The notes below the pieces were generated by a model that was given only the letters and a program-made list of their open reading frames with translations, made no database searches and was not told the DNA's origin. 34,114 nt of DNA. It comes from Ruminococcus sp. (GTDB lineage: Bacteria; Bacillota; Clostridia; Oscillospirales; Acutalibacteraceae). Where the stretch lies: assembly GCA_017404665.1 (NCBI GenBank), contig JAFRBX010000021.1:1-34114 (forward strand), in the 5' to 3' direction. The position numbers and the translations under genes were made by a program. Position 1 is the stretch's first letter, and every line of letters begins with the position of its first letter. Shown here in pieces: positions 10,294 through 19,813 of this stretch.

Positions 10294-10325
10294 AATATGC
10301 CGCAGTGTAACAGCTGCGGCATATT
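10294..10325 (+). terminator. terminator-like hairpin after peptide 1
   Basis: A perfect 12-bp stem, AATATGCCGCAG (10294-10305) with CTGCGGCATATT (10314-10325), has an 8-nt loop. The downstream T-run is weak. A related CCGCAG/CTGCGG hairpin follows peptide 3, so the whole 3' region is duplicated together with the peptide gene. Confidence 0.75.
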
Positions 10326-10350
10326 ATGCTTTATAGTCATTGCAGCTCAA

Positions 10351-10394
10351 AGCCTCCCTTTCCTAAGGAAGGTGCCGCGAAGCGGCGGAGGGTT
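10351..10394 (+). repeat. single REP-like unit
   Basis: This is a diverged single copy of the 45-bp element found at the start of the window: CCTCCCTTTCCTAAGGAAGG, then a GCCGCGAAGCGGC hairpin, then GGAGGGTT. It is followed by a short TGTGGCAATCTC fragment that also occurs in the acn-icd spacer element. Confidence 0.8.
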
Positions 10395-10459
10395 GCGTTA
10401 GGCTGTGGCAATCTCAACCGATTATCGTTTGCTCGCATTATTGTGAAAGGATACCGCTT

Positions 10460-12079
10460 ATGAAACGAATACTATCGATTATACTGTCGATCCTGCTGAT
10501 TTTTGCTGTTTCTGCCGGCGCGTTTGCCGCTGACGTTGAAATCACCGAGACCGCCGACGGCGTCATCTTCATATTCGGAGACTGGGCATATCAGCCTGTC
10601 GGAAACTACGGTTATAAGATCAACGAATATCTCGGCAACGCGGCTGACGCCGAGCTGCCCTACAGCTTTGCGAAACAGTATGTCACCTCGATCGGCGACT
10701 ACGCCTTTTATGCGAATACCTCTCTGAATTCTGTGAAGCTCACTGAGTTCGTAGAGAAGATCGACGACTATGCCTTTAACGGCTGCTCTAATCTTGATAC
10801 GATTGCCTTCTATCCGTCGATCACCTCAATCGGCATGGGCTGCTTCTATGGATGCTCCGCTTTGACAAACGTCAATCTGGAGGATACCGCCGTGACCTAT
10901 GTTTCGGACTATTGCTTCGCGGACACCGGTCTCACCGACGTGACGCTGCCCGATACCTGTACCGCGATCGGACCGTACGCGTTCTATAACTGCGCTTCGC
11001 TGTCGAAGATCGTGATCCCCGCGTCTGTCACCGAGATCGCCGATAACGCGTTCCTGAACTGCTCCCAGCTGACGATCTGCTGCTACAGAGATTCCGCTGC
11101 ACATGCATATGCTGTGGAAAAGGGGATCCCGTATATCCTGATCGATGATATGGATTTAGAAATCTCTTTCCCCAGCCATTCGATCTCCCTCAACGGCGAT
11201 ATCGTCATCAACTACTATGTCGCTCTTCCGGACGAATATGTGACCTCCGGCAGAGCTGCTGTCGTGTTCTCATGGCTCGTTGACGGTCAGAAGAAGACGC
11301 GTACCGTCACCTTGACCCCGGACGACAAATACGATATCGGCTATAAGGCGTCATGTCCTGTAGCTGTCGCTGAAATGACCTACGACGTGACAGCATCCGT
11401 CATGATCGACGGCGTGCTGAAATGCCTGCCCGATAACTATTCTGTTCGCAGATATGCAAAGGAGATTTTGACCGACGCCGGATTCGCGGCAAGGTATACT
11501 GCCGCCGAGAACGATAGGGGAAACAACGGCGCCGAAAGGCTCGCTCAGCTTCGCACTCTCGTCAAGACGATGCTGGACTACGGCACAAAGGCGCAGATCC
11601 GCTTTGACCGCAACACCGGCAAGCTCGCGAACGGCGGTACGGATTACTTCACTTCAGATGAAACGATCCCGAGCAGAGCGGGCGATATGGATGCAGCCCT
11701 TTCCGAGTGCGGTCTGGAGTATGTCGGCACCTCGGTCGTCTACCTCTCACAGACCACGCTGCGTCATTATTATGCGATCGTCGATTCCTCCAAGTTTACA
11801 GCGGAGATCAAGAGCGGCGTCACCTTTGACGGCGAAGCTGTCGACTACGGCACCAGAGACGATCTGATCTACTTCGATAAGACGGATATCGCCGCGTCTA
11901 AGCTCGACACAGAGTATGTGCTGAGCATCAACGGACACGATTATCAGTATTCTGCATTGGATTATTCTGCGCTATCATACAGCTCAGACGAATCGCCCTA
12001 TGACACGAGTATTTCAAAACAGCTCGCGGCGGCGGTTTATCGCTACAACTCAGCCGCGAATGTTTATTTCAACGACTGA
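10460..12079 (+). CDS. secreted BspA-like leucine-rich repeat protein
   Basis: A 539-aa exported protein. The signal peptide spans residues 1-23 (AGAFA/AD), and GAAAGGA upstream is the ribosome binding site. Residues ~60-235 hold LRR_5/BspA-type repeats (IGDYAFYANTSL, IDDYAFNGCSNL, IGPYAFYNCASL, IADNAFLNCSQL). They end in the usual BspA capping sequence, CCYRDSAAHAYAVEKGIPY. Residues ~240-539 form a beta-rich C-terminal region without an assigned function. There is no LPXTG or dockerin. BspA-type repeats commonly mediate binding to host or matrix ligands; the ligand here is unknown. The stop codon is 13 nt from the next short peptide gene, so the two are very likely co-transcribed. Confidence 0.9.
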   Translation: MKRILSIILSILLIFAVSAGAFAADVEITETADGVIFIFGDWAYQPVGNYGYKINEYLGNAADAELPYSFAKQYVTSIGDYAFYANTSLNSVKLTEFVEKIDDYAFNGCSNLDTIAFYPSITSIGMGCFYGCSALTNVNLEDTAVTYVSDYCFADTGLTDVTLPDTCTAIGPYAFYNCASLSKIVIPASVTEIADNAFLNCSQLTICCYRDSAAHAYAVEKGIPYILIDDMDLEISFPSHSISLNGDIVINYYVALPDEYVTSGRAAVVFSWLVDGQKKTRTVTLTPDDKYDIGYKASCPVAVAEMTYDVTASVMIDGVLKCLPDNYSVRRYAKEILTDAGFAARYTAAENDRGNNGAERLAQLRTLVKTMLDYGTKAQIRFDRNTGKLANGGTDYFTSDETIPSRAGDMDAALSECGLEYVGTSVVYLSQTTLRHYYAIVDSSKFTAEIKSGVTFDGEAVDYGTRDDLIYFDKTDIAASKLDTEYVLSINGHDYQYSALDYSALSYSSDESPYDTSISKQLAAAVYRYNSAANVYFND

Positions 12080-12092
12080 GGAGGCTGCAGTG

Positions 12093-12239
12093 ATGAAAAA
12101 GGATAAATACGAACGCACCGCGCTGGAGATCACCGAGTTTTTGAGAGAAGACGTCATAGCGACCTCAGGAGACTCGGGACAGGAGTCGTCGAGACGGCTG
12201 CAAGAGTATGAGGATACCATTTTGAGATCAACCAGATGA
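12093..12239 (+). CDS. short TS-motif peptide 2 (putative precursor peptide)
   Basis: A 48-aa peptide starting 13 nt after the leucine-rich repeat gene. GAGGAGG overlapping that gene's stop region (12079-12085) serves as its ribosome binding site. Residues 6-26 fit the shared block (Tyr, LEI, Phe, then EDVIATSG). The tail is polar and charged (SGQESSRRLQEYED) with no Cys, unlike the acidic Gly/Pro tails of peptides 1 and 3. There is no signal peptide. A conserved N-terminal half with a divergent C-terminal half is typical of precursor peptides. A nearby in-frame ATG (12000) inside the upstream gene would give a longer product, but it lacks a good binding site. Confidence 0.78.
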   Translation: MKKDKYERTALEITEFLREDVIATSGDSGQESSRRLQEYEDTILRSTR

Positions 12240-12266
12240 TCAAACTATCATAAACACACATATTGC

Positions 12267-12310
12267 ACAGCCGACAGAGCTTTCTTTGAGAGAGTTCTGT
12301 CGGCTGTTTT
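12267..12310 (+). terminator. strong intrinsic terminator after peptide 2
   Basis: ACAGCCGACAGA (12267-12278) pairs perfectly with TCTGTCGGCTGT (12296-12307). Further pairing continues inside the loop, and a TTTTCTTT run follows. It closes the leucine-rich repeat/peptide 2 transcription unit. Confidence 0.92.
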
Positions 12311-12350
12311 CTTTGCCGAAAAAAATTAATCATTTTGTCCAGTTTTTCTA

Positions 12351-12379
12351 TTGATTTTTGTGAAAAACTCTTATATAAT
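12351..12379 (+). promoter_or_regulatory. sigma-A type promoter for the second giant protein
   Basis: TTGATT (12351-12356), a 17-nt spacer, then TATAAT (12374-12379). It lies between a terminator and the next gene. Predicted transcription starts near 12386, which leaves a leader of about 260 nt. Confidence 0.82.
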
Positions 12380-12385
12380 AAACTA

Positions 12386-12644
12386 AATAGGTGTATTGCG
12401 CCTTGTCGGCGTAACGGATAGCCGTTTTTTCAGTATTATGACCGATCGGCGCGCATGTCACCATACAAAATGAGTTGCCCTGCGTACCCTTTCGGCTGAT
12501 TTCAGCCACAGCACAGGAAATGCGCGTGGTCAGAGCGTGTCGGTCAGGTGGACTCTTTCCTTTTCCATTGCAAATCGAATAACGAAACTGACGCGATCGC
12601 GACGCGTCATCTTTCAACGAATAATTCTTTGGAGGAATGATAGA
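12386..12644 (+). promoter_or_regulatory. long structured 5' leader, possible attenuator
   Basis: The leader holds an early short hairpin, AACGG/CCGTT (12413-12426), directly followed by a T-run to 12430, which resembles a weak attenuator. A nested long-range fold follows: GACCGA (12440-12445) with TCGGTC (12540-12545), CGCGCAT (12450-12456) with ATGCGCG (12520-12526), and an internal GGCTG/CAGCC hairpin near 12494-12507. I recognise no riboswitch class. The pairings are read by eye and their regulation is inference. Confidence 0.5.
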
Positions 12645-15600
12645 ATGAAACATATGAAACTTACGCACATTCTCCGCGCTCTCACCGCAATGGTGTTAGC
12701 TTTGATTCTCATGCTCGGCACCGTGACCACGACCCTTGCAGCAGTGGTGGATGATAATGCTGAAACAGGAGCAGTTTCCTTTTCTGTCAAGAAAGGCATG
12801 ACCATCTATCTTGATATCACAAGGAACGTTAATAATGATGCGAATAATAATTTTTTAACAAACAGTCAAACGCCACGTTTTCGCTTCAACACGTCTGCAA
12901 GTGATACCGACGCTGTTGAATGTACTGTTGATAACGGTTTGGTGAAGCTGGCTAAGGACGGTAGCGGCTCTAATGTCGCAGGTCTCTACTATGCAGAAGT
13001 TCCCGCTGACGGCTATAACTATGTCAATGTCGACCGTTACAGCGGCGGATACAATGCTTCCGGTTGGAAACAAATCACCGGTGCACAGACAAATACACTG
13101 ATATTTAAAACAGACTGGAGTTATGATGGTCTGCAATTACCATATAATGACGGCTCCGGCAACAAATCCGGCGGTTACGGTCATATCTACTTTGATAACA
13201 CCACAACCAACTGGACGATCGACGCTACCAATAACCTGTATTTCGTCATCGGTCGTGATAATTATCAGGCGATGTATGAAATGAGTGCAGTCAATAACAC
13301 TGACCAACTGTATTACCTCGCCTCAAATACGAATTGGAATGACTACACCTTCTTTGGATTTGCCGTAGCAACATCCGCTCACACAGGCAGCTATGGTCCT
13401 AACGACAGCTCAAACGGCGTTTTGAATGTTGCATCTGCCTATACGACCTTTGCCAGTATGTATGAGCTTGCAGGTCAGAACAAATCTTTTCTCGGCACCG
13501 GTTTGAACAGCGGCAATGTATCTGCGCTGGATATCCTATGGATCAGTGATAATCAGGTCGGAAGTTCTTCCGGCTCTCATGAGAATGAGTATCTTAATCG
13601 CGGTCAGAAGCTGACCGTGACCGGTCGCGGCTCCGCAACTATCAGCGGCTATAAGGCGACGGCAGTCGGTTCCTCCGGCGTAACTGCACAGAGCGCGACC
13701 ACTGTCAGCAGTAACAGTGATTCTACTGTATACTACGCACGCAGCTCGACCGTGACCCTCAGCGGTATCACTCCGAACGCCGGATATGAACTGACTGGTT
13801 TGACCGTTAACGGCACAGATGTTCTCAGTGCATATAACAACGGCGGCGGCAGCTATACCTATACTGTCCCCGGCGGCGACGATAATGACAGCTCGGATAT
13901 TCCGGTAAACGTTACCTTCACCAAGACCGGTGCAACAGATGTATTCCTTTTGGGCCTATGGGAAACCGGAAAGGCAACAAAAACGGTATGGGAAGCTAAC
14001 AGCACCAATAACTCCGACAGATTGATGAACTATGCTTCTTCTTTGACTGTTGGTAATGAAACACTCACTAACGTCTATTATCTTGATATGGTGCTGACAG
14101 GGAATAAGACATATTCATCCTCGGAAAGTGAGACCGTTGATGGTACTGATATACAGAACGGCTTCAAAATCTATGATGCGGATCTCGACAATCCTTGGCT
14201 GAGCAATTCGGGTACCTATACATCCGGTCAGAGCTGGTGGAGCTTGTCCGATACATCCAACTGTGCACTTACAACGATCACACCTACAGGCAGCGCGACC
14301 TATCGCTTTGTATATGATCCCAACCATTCAATCGACAATACCACTAAGCCCTGCGTAAAGGTCTACTATCCCCAGATTGTTACTTATAACAATAACGAGT
14401 CTACCGCTGTTTCAGGTGGTACGACGAGCGCAGACACGACCTCTCAGCTGATCGTTACCTACGGCGGTACCGCTAAGAACATCACGCCCGTCCGTGATGG
14501 CTATGCTTTCGGCGGCTGGTATGATGACAGAGCCTGTACGACAGCGCATGACTTCACCGCGGCGGTTACCGGTGCTGTCACCGTATATGCGAAGTGGACG
14601 GTGAATACTGTCAACGTCAAGGTTCACGGTACCCAGAACGGCGTGGATATGAACGACGCTGTGACAAAGACCGTCAACGGTATCACGGGTACACAGATCA
14701 ATGCGAATGCTGCCGCTTCCGGCTATGTATTCCGCGGCTGGGTCGTTTCCGGCTCGATGGCGTCCCACATCAAGCTGTATACCGATTCCGCATGCACCAC
14801 TGTCTATACCGCGGGAACTGCTGTCAATCAGCTTTATGTTAAGACCGACGGCGCGAGCGGTATCACGGTCGACAACGCGATCATTACCGCTATCTATGTG
14901 ACCAATAATACGGTCAAGGTTGATGATGGTAAAACTGCCAAATCTACCGCTGAAGAATACTACACATCGATCAGCGGTAAAACGACCAATTCGCAGAACT
15001 TTGACTTTGGTTCGGCGATCACGGTCGCATTTGATGACCTGCCCGCCGGCTTCGGTATCGAGAGCGTGACCTTTGCCGACGGCGAAAGTGTTGAATATAC
15101 CAACTACGGTCACTATATCGCGTTCGATATGCCCGCGCATAATGTGACCATTACTGATATGACTGTCACACCCTTTACCTGTCGCATTACGGTCAAGAAC
15201 TCTGATACCATTGATATCGACGGATTATCGTCTTCCGGCTACTACTCCACCGGCGCTGACGTTCATACCATCACGATCAAAGGCTCCGATGACTACTACG
15301 GCACCAGCGTTCTGAATTCGCTGACCGTTAAGTATATCGGCGGTACCGCGATCACGGTCAGTTCATCAAACACTACCGCTTCCACTACTTTCGACGGCTC
15401 GACGCTGAACGTTGTTTATGATGATGCTACTCACACCGCCACCATCACCGGCCATATCGGCGGCAACGTTGTTTTGACGCCCGAGTGTTCGACCCAGTAT
15501 AACGTCAACATTACCTCTAAGGTCATGTCCGATGTCAGCTCGAAGTATATCACCTATAACAAGAAAACTACCACCGCCGACGGTACGGTTGAATCCGTTA

Positions 15601-18600
15601 CAGTTGCCGACCTGAAGGCGTATATCAAGCTCAACAGCGCTCCGGGCAGTAAAGAAGCCGCTGAAGCAGCAGATGTGAAATGGCCTCTTGAATCCACTAC
15701 CTACAACGGGAACACCTATTACCTGATCGAAGCTGACGAAGACGGCGACTATATCGGTAAGTTTGACGCCGACAGCAAGATCCTCTTAAAGACCGAGAAT
15801 CTCAACAGCAACTATACCTTTATCGGCTGGTTCGGCGGTTCCTCTACCGGTCCCGAGCTGACTGCGGCGAAGTCTACCAACGTTGCCTATGAGTACACGC
15901 TCGGCGAATCGTCCTTCCTCTACGGTGTTGTTACCCGCGATATCTATATCGGCGGTCAGGGTCCGTCCGGCAATTCCGGATTTAATGTGTCTTGGAGCAA
16001 TGCATCGAAGATGACCTATGACGAGAAGAATCAGGTCTACTATTATGAGACCGGTTCTCTTTGGAGCAGCGATAACAACGCAAATAATTATTATTTCAAG
16101 ATTTTCGATCAAGCTTCTACAGGCAACAGCAGCGATAGCGGTACTTCCAATCAGGCGGTATGGTATAACGCGGCTAAGACGATCGCCTATAACCAAGATT
16201 ATGGCGTCAGGTTGTCCGGACATACGTCTACGGGCACGAATGAAAAAGCGACTTTCCAGTTGTATCACAGTGACTCTGCCTATCAGAACATCGATTCCGA
16301 TAAGGTTCGTATCTACTACAAGCCTTCGTCTCAGGAAGTCTATATCATTCCGGTATTTAATAGTAACTATCATGAAGTATATCTCAGCAACGGTCGTATC
16401 GACGGTATGACAAAGCTGGGGCTGACGCTGACCACACCGACTCAGGCGTTCACGACGCCGTCCTCCGGCACCTCTACCGGCACAACTGTTAACAACGGTC
16501 AGACCGAGAACTATACCTATTATAAATTCACCAATTCTACGACGGTTGATTTTAAAGTTACGATCGACGGAACGAGTGCCTCAGATGTCAAGGTTGCAGG
16601 CTTTGTTGTTTACAATATGGATAGTGGTTCTGCCTCTACTGTTACAGCGACAAAGAGCGGCAATGTATACAGCGGTTCGGCGACGATCAGCGCCAATACC
16701 TTCATCTGTCCTGTTTATGAGCTGACGGATTCCTATATCAGCTCCAACAGCATCCAGGCGTTCGAAGTGTTCGTTAACGCAGCTGACGTTGACACCGCCG
16801 TATGGGGCGACCTCGTATCTATGTACGTATTCGGCGGTTCCGGTCAGGCGCGCGACTACAACGGCGCGTGGCCCGGTCAGCTGATGCTCCCCGAAGGCAA
16901 GACCTTCTCCGGAACCATCTATAAGAAGTCCGGCGAGGACCTCAGCGGTATCGTATTTGAGAACTACAACTCATACGGCAGCTTTTTCGGCAAGTTCGGC
17001 AAGCGCTTCAACTATCCCGACTGGGCGCAGACCTACGACTACCTCGAGCCCATCACCCTGATGGGCGACGGTTCGAATGCTGATACCACGATGCTCTCCT
17101 TCTCCTTAAAACAGAATAACGACGGTTATCGCGGCGAGTATTATACTTCGAGATCCAAGAAGCAGGGCCCCTACTACCTCGATGTTTACAACGAGGAGAA
17201 CAATGAAGCTAAACCCGGCGTCGTCTATTCCTATTATGATGAAGGACTCGGCGAGACCCAGACCCTTTTTGATAATTACACCTTCGAGTATCTGACCGAT
17301 AAGGACGGCAAGAACCGTCTGAACCTCTATGGCGATTCGGTCGGCTCCGCTTCGGCAGGCTACTATGTCATTTGCGTCGGCGACACCGACTATCTGAATA
17401 ATACCACACAAAACGGAAAAACCTATGATCCGGCGACATCCTACAACGGTGAATATTCGGTAGAGTGGTATGTTTATGATTCAGATGGTGTGTTCCTGCT
17501 GCATACCCTCTCCGATGCGCTGTACGGCAGAAATGACGCCAGCGAGAATTCCTATATCGTCGATAAGCTGCTCGCAAGCGGTCTGATCAAGAACCCGACG
17601 ACCCTGAAAGAAAAGTCTGTCAAGATTTCTTACGAAGCGCCTAACAAGCGTGATGACGCGACCCGCTTCTCCGGTCAGTGGTACGCGAACTCCACCAACG
17701 AAAAGGTTACGGTTTATGCCGGCGTCGGCATGATCACAGACGGCGGCATGGTGATCGTCCCCGAGAACCCTCAGAGCAGCGCGAGCTACGGCTCCGCCGC
17801 GATCAGCTTCACTTCGGCTGCGGTCACGAACGGCGCGACACAGGGTACGGTAACCGGTCTGAACTGGGGTTCCCTGACGCTTTCCGACGCCTCCAAGGGC
17901 TCTACCACACTGACTGCGACCATCCCGTCGACCAGTACCTTCAAGGGTTGGTACAGCTACAACGAGACGACCGATTCTTACACCAAGGTCAGCGACGGTA
18001 CTGCAAGCGGTACGACAAATACCTACAGCCCGAAGTTCGGTACTGAATCCCGCTTCTTTGCGATGTTCTCCGCACAGGCGACCTACTACTTCACCTATCC
18101 CGGCAGAAAAGGCACCGTGACATATTCCGTTAAAGCGTCGCTTGACCCAAAGTCAGGCGAGATGTCCAGCGGCGGCTATTTGGATCTGACCGACAGCGAT
18201 AGAGTTGCAGACATCCAAGCGCAGCTAACTAACCTGAACAAGATCCACGTGTTTAACCATAACGTCACGTTTAATTTGAACGAAACTGCCAATATGGATA
18301 ATTCCAGCCCTTATGAGATCACGGTGGAGGGAACCTCACAAGAAGCAACATATGCTCTGACAGTATACAGCTATAACAGTCAAGGTACGCTGGAACTGAA
18401 AGGAACCGTAACCGGCACATTCAGCACAGAACTGAATGTCACGACACACGCAAGCCTCGGTAACGGCACTCCTTTGACGGAAAATAAGCCTTCTGACAAA
18501 CCTAACGGTGTGTTCCTCGGATGGAAGAAGTATGTACCCGGCTCGGGCGGCGGCGTTACCGGCGACTACCTCTCCACACAGGCTAATTTCGGCTACAGTA

Positions 18601-19199
18601 TCTGCGAAAATCTCACGATCGCTCCTGTATTCGGTACAGCAGCAGAGCGGACAGCGATTGTCAGCGGTGGTACTTGGCGGGCAGGCATCGACAAAAACGT
18701 CGTTACGCAGGAGCTGACGAACGCCAGCACCGGTACGATCTATTGCGATACTCTCGCTAACTTCCGCAATACCGGCGCCACCGGCACACGGTTCGATACT
18801 TCTACTAATGAATGCGGTGTTGTTTACTTCTTCCAGACAGCTGAAGCAACAGCCAACTCCACAGCGTCAACTGCTTTTGGTAACATTAGCGAGGAGACGC
18901 TCCAAGGCTTAGTCAGCACGATGTCGAGTAGAGATTTGGGAACAGCTAAATTGAAAGAATCAACTTATAACTGCGGTGAAGCCTATGCCTATCGTGTGAA
19001 AGCGACGGAGCTTTCAGCCTTGAACCGTGCCGACTTCGTTTTGAACGCTGGCTACGGCAAATTCGTCGGCGCAAACTACAAGGTCATCGCCTACACCAAG
19101 ATCGTCAGCGGCGAAAACGTTGCATACACCTACAGCACGATCGTATCCAACACCTTCACACATGGACAAAAATTCCCTGTACTGTCTAACACACCTTGA
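12645..19199 (+). CDS. giant secreted multi-repeat protein, paralogue of the first
   Basis: I choose ATG 12645, which has GGAGG at 12631-12635 and yields a proper signal peptide (MKHMKL start, LILMLGTVTTTLAA). An upstream in-frame start at 12537 would put a charged extension before the signal and lies in the leader. The product is 2184 aa. It contains an N-terminal beta-rich region, an InlB/Flg_new repeat near residues 590-660 (GYAFGGWYD, VYAKWT), divergent InlB repeats and a WPG segment near 1382-1415 that resembles CBM26-type starch-binding modules. A ~170-residue C-terminal domain beginning WRAGIDKNVVTQELTNA matches the first giant. From about residue 1100 onward the order of segments parallels the other giant. 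There is no sorting motif. It is likely a surface or secreted binding protein with an unknown ligand. Confidence 0.9.
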   Translation: MKHMKLTHILRALTAMVLALILMLGTVTTTLAAVVDDNAETGAVSFSVKKGMTIYLDITRNVNNDANNNFLTNSQTPRFRFNTSASDTDAVECTVDNGLVKLAKDGSGSNVAGLYYAEVPADGYNYVNVDRYSGGYNASGWKQITGAQTNTLIFKTDWSYDGLQLPYNDGSGNKSGGYGHIYFDNTTTNWTIDATNNLYFVIGRDNYQAMYEMSAVNNTDQLYYLASNTNWNDYTFFGFAVATSAHTGSYGPNDSSNGVLNVASAYTTFASMYELAGQNKSFLGTGLNSGNVSALDILWISDNQVGSSSGSHENEYLNRGQKLTVTGRGSATISGYKATAVGSSGVTAQSATTVSSNSDSTVYYARSSTVTLSGITPNAGYELTGLTVNGTDVLSAYNNGGGSYTYTVPGGDDNDSSDIPVNVTFTKTGATDVFLLGLWETGKATKTVWEANSTNNSDRLMNYASSLTVGNETLTNVYYLDMVLTGNKTYSSSESETVDGTDIQNGFKIYDADLDNPWLSNSGTYTSGQSWWSLSDTSNCALTTITPTGSATYRFVYDPNHSIDNTTKPCVKVYYPQIVTYNNNESTAVSGGTTSADTTSQLIVTYGGTAKNITPVRDGYAFGGWYDDRACTTAHDFTAAVTGAVTVYAKWTVNTVNVKVHGTQNGVDMNDAVTKTVNGITGTQINANAAASGYVFRGWVVSGSMASHIKLYTDSACTTVYTAGTAVNQLYVKTDGASGITVDNAIITAIYVTNNTVKVDDGKTAKSTAEEYYTSISGKTTNSQNFDFGSAITVAFDDLPAGFGIESVTFADGESVEYTNYGHYIAFDMPAHNVTITDMTVTPFTCRITVKNSDTIDIDGLSSSGYYSTGADVHTITIKGSDDYYGTSVLNSLTVKYIGGTAITVSSSNTTASTTFDGSTLNVVYDDATHTATITGHIGGNVVLTPECSTQYNVNITSKVMSDVSSKYITYNKKTTTADGTVESVTVADLKAYIKLNSAPGSKEAAEAADVKWPLESTTYNGNTYYLIEADEDGDYIGKFDADSKILLKTENLNSNYTFIGWFGGSSTGPELTAAKSTNVAYEYTLGESSFLYGVVTRDIYIGGQGPSGNSGFNVSWSNASKMTYDEKNQVYYYETGSLWSSDNNANNYYFKIFDQASTGNSSDSGTSNQAVWYNAAKTIAYNQDYGVRLSGHTSTGTNEKATFQLYHSDSAYQNIDSDKVRIYYKPSSQEVYIIPVFNSNYHEVYLSNGRIDGMTKLGLTLTTPTQAFTTPSSGTSTGTTVNNGQTENYTYYKFTNSTTVDFKVTIDGTSASDVKVAGFVVYNMDSGSASTVTATKSGNVYSGSATISANTFICPVYELTDSYISSNSIQAFEVFVNAADVDTAVWGDLVSMYVFGGSGQARDYNGAWPGQLMLPEGKTFSGTIYKKSGEDLSGIVFENYNSYGSFFGKFGKRFNYPDWAQTYDYLEPITLMGDGSNADTTMLSFSLKQNNDGYRGEYYTSRSKKQGPYYLDVYNEENNEAKPGVVYSYYDEGLGETQTLFDNYTFEYLTDKDGKNRLNLYGDSVGSASAGYYVICVGDTDYLNNTTQNGKTYDPATSYNGEYSVEWYVYDSDGVFLLHTLSDALYGRNDASENSYIVDKLLASGLIKNPTTLKEKSVKISYEAPNKRDDATRFSGQWYANSTNEKVTVYAGVGMITDGGMVIVPENPQSSASYGSAAISFTSAAVTNGATQGTVTGLNWGSLTLSDASKGSTTLTATIPSTSTFKGWYSYNETTDSYTKVSDGTASGTTNTYSPKFGTESRFFAMFSAQATYYFTYPGRKGTVTYSVKASLDPKSGEMSSGGYLDLTDSDRVADIQAQLTNLNKIHVFNHNVTFNLNETANMDNSSPYEITVEGTSQEATYALTVYSYNSQGTLELKGTVTGTFSTELNVTTHASLGNGTPLTENKPSDKPNGVFLGWKKYVPGSGGGVTGDYLSTQANFGYSICENLTIAPVFGTAAERTAIVSGGTWRAGIDKNVVTQELTNASTGTIYCDTLANFRNTGATGTRFDTSTNECGVVYFFQTAEATANSTASTAFGNISEETLQGLVSTMSSRDLGTAKLKESTYNCGEAYAYRVKATELSALNRADFVLNAGYGKFVGANYKVIAYTKIVSGENVAYTYSTIVSNTFTHGQKFPVLSNTP

Positions 19200-19217
19200 T
19201 CTGAATAAGGAGGATTG

Positions 19218-19376
19218 ATGAAAATGAAAAATGATTATGTATCCCCTGAGATTGAGATCGTAAGGTACACCTTCAGAGACGTGATTCTGACCAGCCCCAC
19301 CGAGGGCAGTATACCCGAGCAGGGCGGAGAATTTGATCCCGATAATCCTGATTTGCCTGTGCTCCCCGATCTTTAA
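19218..19376 (+). CDS. short TS-motif peptide 3, near-duplicate of peptide 1
   Basis: A 52-aa peptide 18 nt after the second giant gene, the same spacing as peptide 1, with AGGAGG just upstream. ATG 19218 and ATG 19224 are both possible. It shares YVSPEIEIVRYTFRDVILTS and the following TEGSIPEQGGEFDPDNP with peptide 1 and differs at residue 6 and in the last few residues. A 53-nt stretch (19287-19339) is identical at DNA level to 10180-10232, while the leader-coding part has several synonymous changes. It is the peptide closest to the PqqD/peptidase/ABC operon, whose promoter begins about 125 nt downstream. It has no Cys and no signal peptide. Confidence 0.8.
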   Translation: MKMKNDYVSPEIEIVRYTFRDVILTSPTEGSIPEQGGEFDPDNPDLPVLPDL

Positions 19377-19410
19377 GCGTTGTTACACAGAAAAGTGATA
19401 GCAAAATATG

Positions 19411-19463
19411 CCGCAGCTCAGCTGCGGATACGGAAACGGCAGTCCTTATCGACTGCCGTTTCT
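19411..19463 (+). terminator. double hairpin terminator after peptide 3
   Basis: A CCGCAG/CTGCGG hairpin (19411-19426) is followed by an 11-bp stem, AAACGGCAGTC (19434-19444) with GACTGCCGTTT (19451-19461), loop 6 nt. The T-run after it is short. It separates the peptide 3 unit from the promoter of the next operon. Confidence 0.75.
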
Positions 19464-19501
19464 TGGTAATCAACTTGATTTCAAACGAGCCGAATTGCCA
19501 C

Positions 19502-19530
19502 TTGCAAAAAGCGTCATGATAGGCTATAAT
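19502..19530 (+). promoter_or_regulatory. promoter of the PqqD/peptidase/ABC operon
   Basis: TTGCAA (19502-19507), a 17-nt spacer, then TATAAT (19525-19530). Transcription is expected near 19537, about 13 nt before ATG 19550. The mRNA would therefore have a very short leader with only a GGTGGTG-type binding site. Confidence 0.8.
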
Positions 19531-19549
19531 TCTCTTGGTGGTGCATCAT

Positions 19550-19813
19550 ATGAAGATAAAAAGTAATTTTATTCTGAAAAAGATAGCCGGCACTTATATG
19601 GTGGTTCCGATTCGTACCAGAGCGGTGGATTTTTCAGGTGTCATCAAGCTCTCCGAGAGCGGAGCGTTTCTTTGGAGCTTACTCGAAAAGGACGCTGAAA
19701 GAGACGACCTGATCGCGAGAATGCTCGAAGAATATGACGTGGATGAAGCGACAGCCGCAGCGGATATCGATCGGTTTATAGCTAAGCTCAGAGAGGCTGA
19801 TTTGCTTGAGTGA
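19550..19813 (+). CDS. PqqD-family peptide-binding protein (RRE-like)
   Basis: An 87-aa product from ATG 19550. In-frame TTG and GTG codons just upstream lie at or before the predicted transcription start, so they are unlikely starts. The family signature is clear: an N-terminal beta region (FILKKIAGTYMVVPI), then LSESGAFLWSLLEKDAERDDLIARML, then EEYDVDEATAAADIDRFIAKLREADLL. This is the classic PqqD pattern of a Trp-Xn helix, an acidic DVD segment and a final leucine-rich helix. PqqD-like proteins bind leader peptides and present them to modifying or cleaving enzymes. First gene of a five-gene operon, it overlaps the peptidase gene by 8 nt. I infer that its partners are the YxxPxI/DVIxTS peptides encoded upstream. 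Confidence 0.9.
   Translation: MKIKSNFILKKIAGTYMVVPIRTRAVDFSGVIKLSESGAFLWSLLEKDAERDDLIARMLEEYDVDEATAAADIDRFIAKLREADLLE

Noticed and set aside
12537-12644. Upstream in-frame start that would add 36 residues to the second giant protein
   Set aside because: The extension is basic, precedes a complete signal peptide and lies in the structured leader; ATG 12645 has a well-spaced GGAGG.
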